Source of the DNA: Cyanobium sp. Tous-M-B4
GTDB taxonomy: Bacteria > Cyanobacteriota > Cyanobacteriia > PCC-6307 > Cyanobiaceae
Length of the DNA stretch: 64,000 nt
Assembly: GCF_024345395.1 (NCBI RefSeq)
Contig: NZ_JAGQBA010000007.1
Coordinates: 84,646-148,645 of the forward strand
Direction of reading: 5' to 3'
Part shown: positions 60,082 to 64,000 of the stretch, one piece after another
How the letters are laid out: each line of letters starts with the position of its first letter
Position numbering within the stretch: position 1 is the first letter of the stretch
Notes under the pieces: generated by a model
Database searches by the model: none
What the model saw: the letters and a program-made list of their open reading frames with translations, nothing else
Told to the model about the DNA's origin: nothing
Made by a program: the position numbers and the translations under genes

Positions 60082-60423
60082 ATGTCTGTTGCCATGACTC
60101 CTATGCCAATCGCCACCCAAAGTCCCGGCCGCGAGAGCGGCGGGGCAGCCGTAATGGAGAAGGCCCCGGAGCGGGTGCGCAAGCCATCGCCTCGCTACAA
60201 GGTGCTGCTGCACAACGATCCCGTCAACTCGATGGAATACGTGGTGACCACCCTGCGCCAAGTGGTGCCCTCGCTCAGTGAACAGGACGCCATTGCCGTC
60301 ATGCTGGAGGCCCACAACACCGGCGTAGGCCTGGTGATCGTCTGCGATCTAGAGCCCGCTGAGTTTTATTGCGAAACCCTGAAGGGCAAGGGCCTGAGCA
60401 GCAGCCTCGAGCCCGAAAGCTGA
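60082..60423 (+). CDS. clpS: ATP-dependent Clp protease adaptor ClpS
   Basis: ClpS delivers N-degron substrates to ClpAP/ClpCP. The 113 residues from the ATG at 60082 have a disordered N-terminus and the core YKVLLHNDPVNSMEYVV, then AVMLEAHNTGVGLVIVCDLE, with the substrate-pocket Asn-Asp pair. An ATG at 60094 is also possible. Cyanobacteria often have two ClpS paralogues; which one this is cannot be told. Confidence 0.93.
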   Translation: MSVAMTPMPIATQSPGRESGGAAVMEKAPERVRKPSPRYKVLLHNDPVNSMEYVVTTLRQVVPSLSEQDAIAVMLEAHNTGVGLVIVCDLEPAEFYCETLKGKGLSSSLEPES

Positions 60424-60455
60424 TAAAGCCGCCTGCTGCGGCAGCTAACGCGCCA

Positions 60456-61277
60456 GTGCGACCGCACTGGTGGGGCACTTTGTTGTACGTGCCCTTGCTC
60501 TACCTAGCCGGCTGGTTGGTGGCCAGGCCGCTTGCCCTGCTTGCCCCCAACTGGCGCTCCGACCAGGTGGATCTGGCGGGTCTGGTAGTAGCTCTGGTTT
60601 TGTTGCTTACAAGCCTGCCTTTGAGACTGAGTCGGGTTTGGCAGGAGTCCAATCCCTGGCGGCGCCTGGGCTTGGCTGTGCCAGCTGCCCTTGCCCTACG
60701 CAGCGGCGTGCGGGGGCTGCTGAAGGCGCTGCTGTTGCTTGCTCTAGTAGCCGCGGGCTTAATACTCGCGGGCCAAGCCCAATGGCTTGGGGAGCTCAAT
60801 GGGGCCCTGCTGCTCAACGGCCTGCTGCTGCTAGCCGGGGTGGGATTTGCCGAAGAGCTGCTATTTCGCGGCTGGCTATGGGGCGAACTGGAGCTCCAGC
60901 TGGGGGCCCGCCGGGCGCTGGTGGTGCAGGCGCTGATCTTTGCCCTGCTGCACCCTTGGTATCGGGCCCCTGGGCTCGAGGCCTTGGGGCTGCTGGGGGG
61001 ACTATTTCTGTTGGGTCTGGTGCTGGCTCTACAGCGGCGAGCCGACGCAGGCTCCCTATGGGGAGCAATAGGCCTGCATGGCGGCCTGGTGGGGGGTTGG
61101 TTTCTAGTGCAGAAGGGCCTGCTGCAGATTTCCCCGGCAGCGCCTGGCTGGCTGGTAGGGCCCGGTGGCGCCGACATCAACCCGATCGGCGGACTGATTG
61201 GCTGGATAGGCCTAGGCGCCCTGCTCTGGATTCGCCGCCGCTGGTGGAGCAAAGACGGGGCTAGCGGGTCGCCGTAG
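60456..61277 (+). CDS. CPBP-family intramembrane metalloprotease
   Basis: A hydrophobic protein of about 273 residues with 7-8 membrane segments. The CPBP motifs are EELLFRGWLWGELE (Glu-Glu and Arg), then FALLHPWY (His) and IGLHGG (His), which form the metal site of the CaaX-protease/bacteriocin-processing group. Substrate unknown. The start is uncertain: the GTG at 60456 lies after clpS, while a TTG at 60369 would overlap clpS by 55 nt. Its end overlaps the radical SAM gene by 17 nt, tail to tail. Confidence 0.82.
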   Translation: MRPHWWGTLLYVPLLYLAGWLVARPLALLAPNWRSDQVDLAGLVVALVLLLTSLPLRLSRVWQESNPWRRLGLAVPAALALRSGVRGLLKALLLLALVAAGLILAGQAQWLGELNGALLLNGLLLLAGVGFAEELLFRGWLWGELELQLGARRALVVQALIFALLHPWYRAPGLEALGLLGGLFLLGLVLALQRRADAGSLWGAIGLHGGLVGGWFLVQKGLLQISPAAPGWLVGPGGADINPIGGLIGWIGLGALLWIRRRWWSKDGASGSP

Positions 61278-62847
61278 CTAGGGCCTTGCGACCTTCGACT
61301 GGAGCATGCAGGGCCTCTTCCAGTGGGGCGAGGCCGTAATCACGCTCCAGTAGGTCCATCACGGTGCGACCGAAATCCCCGGGGTTGCGCTCGAAGGCCT
61401 CAAGACAGATGCGGCCGAAGGTGCTGCCCATGGGCTCAGGGTTCCAGAGCAGCTGACGAGCAGTCCAAGGCAGCATGCTCATCGGGTTGTAGCCAGGCTT
61501 GATCAAGCCCTGATCAAAGCCGTACTGCTCCAGGTGGGTGTGGGGCTGCAGGCCGATGAAAAAGATCGCCGGCTCCACCTTGTCGGCACCGAAGATGCGC
61601 TCCAGCTCGCGGTGATAAGCCACGGTCTGGCGGATTGTTTCTGGCCGCTCGTCGATCACGTTGAACGAGTAATTCACCGACACGTGCTCACGGAACCCTG
61701 CCCGGGCCAGCAGGCGGCAGTTTTCGAGCACCGTGCGCAGGTTGTAGCCCATGCGCATCTTGCGCACGAGCTCCTGGGAGCCCGAGGTGATGCCGATCTC
61801 GAAGTAATCCATGCCGGTGGCCACCATCAGCTCAGCCAGCTCGGCGTCGAGGTTGTCGGCGCGGATGTAAGCGGCCCAGCGGATATCGCTCCAACCCTGG
61901 GCCTGAATCGCCCGCAGCAGCTCCTTGGCATCATCGATGTAGCGCCTGGCCGGGATGAACTGGGCATCGGTGAACCAAAAACCTCTCACGCCCTTGGCAT
62001 AGAGCTGGCCCATCTCAGCGATCACCTCCTCCACAGGATTGACGCGCACCGCCTTGCCCTCCACCACGGTGTACACGCAGTAGCAGCAGTTGTGGGGGCA
62101 GCCACGCTTGGTCTGGACGCCCACGTAGAAGTCGCCGCCGTCGAGATACCAGTCGAGCTGGGGCCAAATATCGGCGATGTAGGCGTAGTTGCAGGCGGTT
62201 TTATCCATGCCCACCGGCTGCTCGTGGATCAGCCCGGGCCGGGGTGCCTCACCCGCCAAAAAGCAGCGCTCGGCAGCCAGAGATTCGCCGCGGATCAGTT
62301 TCTCCAGCAGGGGCTCCCCTTCTCCCACCGACACCACAGTGCCCTTGGGCAGCTTGCGGCCCAGCTGCTCATAAAACACACTCACGGCACCCCCTCCCAG
62401 CACAGCGGTGGCCTGGGGCTCGAAGCGGCGGGCCCGACGCAAGCCGCGGCGCACGAGCCGCAAATTGCGCCATAGCTCACCGTAAAAGGAAGCCATCAAC
62501 CCCAGGCCACCCAAAGCACCGCGCAGGCGTCTCAGGGGATTGCGGGCATAAAACACCTCAAAGGAGTTCTGCAGGGGATTGCCGCCACGACCATCCACGG
62601 GCGCATAAATCTGGATGTCGCGCCAGGAGAACACCAGCAGTGTGGGCCTAAACGCCTCAACTCCCCGCAGCAGCACCTGCTCCACATCAAGCAGGGGCAC
62701 TGCCGCCAGATCAAGAATCTGCTGAGGCAGCTGCGGGAACTGCTTATGCAGGTGATCAGCCAAGTAGATCGGGCCGATCGGAAAAATTGGATTGCAGGGA
62801 AGCCGCACCAGCAGCACCCGTTGGTCGCTCGCGGCGCTCACGGCCAT
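61261..62847 (-). CDS. B12-binding radical SAM protein (photosystem II high-light acclimation family)
   Basis: A 528-residue protein with an N-terminal cobalamin-binding-like domain (VLLVRLPCNPIFPIGPIYLA) and a radical SAM motif TKRGCPHNCCYCVY (CxxxCxxC) near residue 255. It matches a cyanobacterial family that I recall being annotated as a photosystem II high-light acclimation radical SAM protein. The chemical reaction is not known. Its ATG lies inside the end of cofG (10-nt overlap), so the two are coupled. Confidence 0.83.
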   Translation of the reverse strand: MAVSAASDQRVLLVRLPCNPIFPIGPIYLADHLHKQFPQLPQQILDLAAVPLLDVEQVLLRGVEAFRPTLLVFSWRDIQIYAPVDGRGGNPLQNSFEVFYARNPLRRLRGALGGLGLMASFYGELWRNLRLVRRGLRRARRFEPQATAVLGGGAVSVFYEQLGRKLPKGTVVSVGEGEPLLEKLIRGESLAAERCFLAGEAPRPGLIHEQPVGMDKTACNYAYIADIWPQLDWYLDGGDFYVGVQTKRGCPHNCCYCVYTVVEGKAVRVNPVEEVIAEMGQLYAKGVRGFWFTDAQFIPARRYIDDAKELLRAIQAQGWSDIRWAAYIRADNLDAELAELMVATGMDYFEIGITSGSQELVRKMRMGYNLRTVLENCRLLARAGFREHVSVNYSFNVIDERPETIRQTVAYHRELERIFGADKVEPAIFFIGLQPHTHLEQYGFDQGLIKPGYNPMSMLPWTARQLLWNPEPMGSTFGRICLEAFERNPGDFGRTVMDLLERDYGLAPLEEALHAPVEGRKALATATR

Positions 62848-63854
62848 GGACTTCTAAGTCCGGAAGGTTCGGACGCTAACAACCTTGATTCGGCGCGGAG
62901 AGCCTGACGCCGTACAGCCAGCGGCAAACAGCGGCGCCAGGCTTGATGCACACACAGCCGGGGAGTCAGTCCGTAGCCAGCCTGGGCAAGCACTTCTGTC
63001 AACTGACTTGGCCTGGGCTGGGGATAGGCGCGGTTGATCACGTCACTGCTATCGATGCCGCCGAGATCATCGATGCCCGCCGCCAGGGCAGCAGGCAGCT
63101 CTTGCAAGGGCCAAAGATTTGGTGGCAACTGCAGGTGCACTTCCGGCGGCAGGATTGTCCGGGCGGCGGCAATGGTGCCAAGCAGGTCGGCCTGCTCACT
63201 GGCATTGAGCAACAGCGCAGCAGCGGCATCGGGGCGAAAGGGCTGGAGGATCACCTCCTGCAAGTGACCCCAGCGGCGCTGCAGCTGGGCCAGCAGCTCC
63301 AGCGCCGCGAGCCTGTCGCCCTGAGACTCCCCCACTCCCAGCAACAGCCCCGTGGTGAATGGAATCCCCAAACGACCGGCCTGCTCCAATTGGCCCAGTC
63401 GCACCGCCAAGCTTTTGCTCGGAGAATGGCGATGCAGGGAGTCGTAGGCCGGGCCGAGACCTTCCAGCATCAGCCCCATGGAGCCATTAAGCCGGCCCAG
63501 GGCGGCCATCTCGGCAATTGAGAGGGGGCCAGCGTTTGTGTGCGGCAACCGGCCTTCTATCCAGGCCAGACGACTAAGGGCCAATAGCCGGCCGAACCAG
63601 GCGCGGCGCTGGGGAGAACCAGGCGACACCTCGCCGCTAAGCAACAGCACCTCAGCAGCCCCAGCGCGCAGCCTCAATGCCGCTTGCGCCTGGGCATCAC
63701 TGAGCCCATCAGCCAACGGATCCAAGCCATCTGGGGGGCGCCGAAAGCTGCAGTAGCCGCAGAAGTTGAAACAGAAGCGGGTGGGGACGAGGGTGACGCT
63801 GGGGCTCCAGGTGATCCGCCGCACCCCAACATCAGCGGTACTTATGGGCTTCAT
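62838..63854 (-). CDS. cofG: 7,8-didemethyl-8-hydroxy-5-deazariboflavin synthase, CofG subunit
   Basis: CofG is a radical SAM enzyme that, with CofH, makes the deazaflavin 8-HDF. Cyanobacteria use 8-HDF as the antenna of DNA photolyase rather than for F420. The radical SAM motif is RFCFNFCGYCSFR (Cys28, Cys32, Cys35). LHTNAGPL-like and LMLEGLGPAYDSLHRHSPSK segments are typical. CofH is not in the window. It is coupled by overlap to the next radical SAM gene. Confidence 0.94.
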   Translation of the reverse strand: MKPISTADVGVRRITWSPSVTLVPTRFCFNFCGYCSFRRPPDGLDPLADGLSDAQAQAALRLRAGAAEVLLLSGEVSPGSPQRRAWFGRLLALSRLAWIEGRLPHTNAGPLSIAEMAALGRLNGSMGLMLEGLGPAYDSLHRHSPSKSLAVRLGQLEQAGRLGIPFTTGLLLGVGESQGDRLAALELLAQLQRRWGHLQEVILQPFRPDAAAALLLNASEQADLLGTIAAARTILPPEVHLQLPPNLWPLQELPAALAAGIDDLGGIDSSDVINRAYPQPRPSQLTEVLAQAGYGLTPRLCVHQAWRRCLPLAVRRQALRAESRLLASEPSGLRSPWP

Positions 63855-64000
63855 CAGCAGGGCTTTGGCGCCTCCTGACCAGCCTTCTCACCAAAGCCGC
63901 AATCTTCCGTTACAGTTGTGTTGCGCAATGTTCTTGCGCTCGACGGGATTCCGTCTGGTGGCTTGCCACCTTCCATACCCGTTCCTCTGGAACACCCTCT
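63855..64000 (+). promoter_or_regulatory. Divergent upstream region of a rightward gene beyond the window (psbA suspected)
   Basis: No start codon of a recognisable gene falls in these 146 bp. GTTACAGT at 63909 resembles an HLR1 half-site, the RpaB-bound element of photosynthesis promoters. A perfect 6-bp hairpin, GGTGGC-TT-GCCACC, lies at 63957-63970, suited to a 5' leader. The end sequence recalls the psbA leader of marine Synechococcus from memory only. Confidence 0.35.

Overview
The window is a GC-rich chromosome segment from a cyanobacterium, most likely an alpha-picocyanobacterium of the Synechococcus/Cyanobium type. The evidence is the photosystem I genes psaA, psaB, psaI and psaL, NDH-1 subunit NdhN, the clock input protein LdpA, ferredoxin-type glutamate synthase, LL-diaminopimelate aminotransferase, an MPBQ methyltransferase, an RGG-rich extension on ribosomal protein S5, and scattered HIP1 octamers. 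No transposase, phage gene, CRISPR array or rRNA was seen. Almost everything is core genome.

Layout. Positions 1-4676 are all on the minus strand: ndhN, ldpA and an AAA/R3H ATPase form a tight operon, followed by tRNA-Gln, a HAD phosphatase and the 5' part of recA behind a LexA-type palindrome. From 5131 to 21902 a long plus-strand block carries the merged S10/spc/alpha ribosomal cluster (rplC to rplQ, with secY, adk and rpoA), then truA, rplM, rpsI, rpmE and prfA. A strong terminator separates rplQ from truA and another separates rpmE from prfA. From 21909 to 26560 lie cell-wall and housekeeping genes: an HNH protein, alanine racemase, tRNA-Ser, a class A beta-lactamase-like hydrolase, an NlpC/P60 hydrolase and a GT2 glycosyltransferase.

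Photosystem I occupies 26664-32163. psaI-psaL run rightward and converge on psaA-psaB, which run leftward, with a terminator from each side. The psaA leader holds a perfect 15-bp inverted repeat. Positions 32644-43749 carry a Pro/Glu-rich lipoprotein, a CbiG-CobJ fusion, tRNA-Pro, lipA, the large glutamate synthase glsF, a phosphodiester glycosidase and a degenerate A-type Fe-S carrier. The str operon (rpsL, rpsG, fusA, tuf, rpsJ) follows at 43842-48682, preceded by a perfect 16-bp palindrome.

The remainder is a LON-domain protein with an MPBQ methyltransferase, pheA, a DUF1997 protein, rnhB with rne, a large radical SAM protein, a DUF4143 ATPase with a dyad across its promoter and start codon, dapL, clpS, a CPBP protease, and an overlapping pair (cofG and a radical SAM protein linked to photosystem II acclimation). 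The right edge looks like the promoter and leader of a rightward gene outside the window, possibly psbA. No wholly new system was found. The DUF4143 ATPase locus is the best candidate for unexplored biology.
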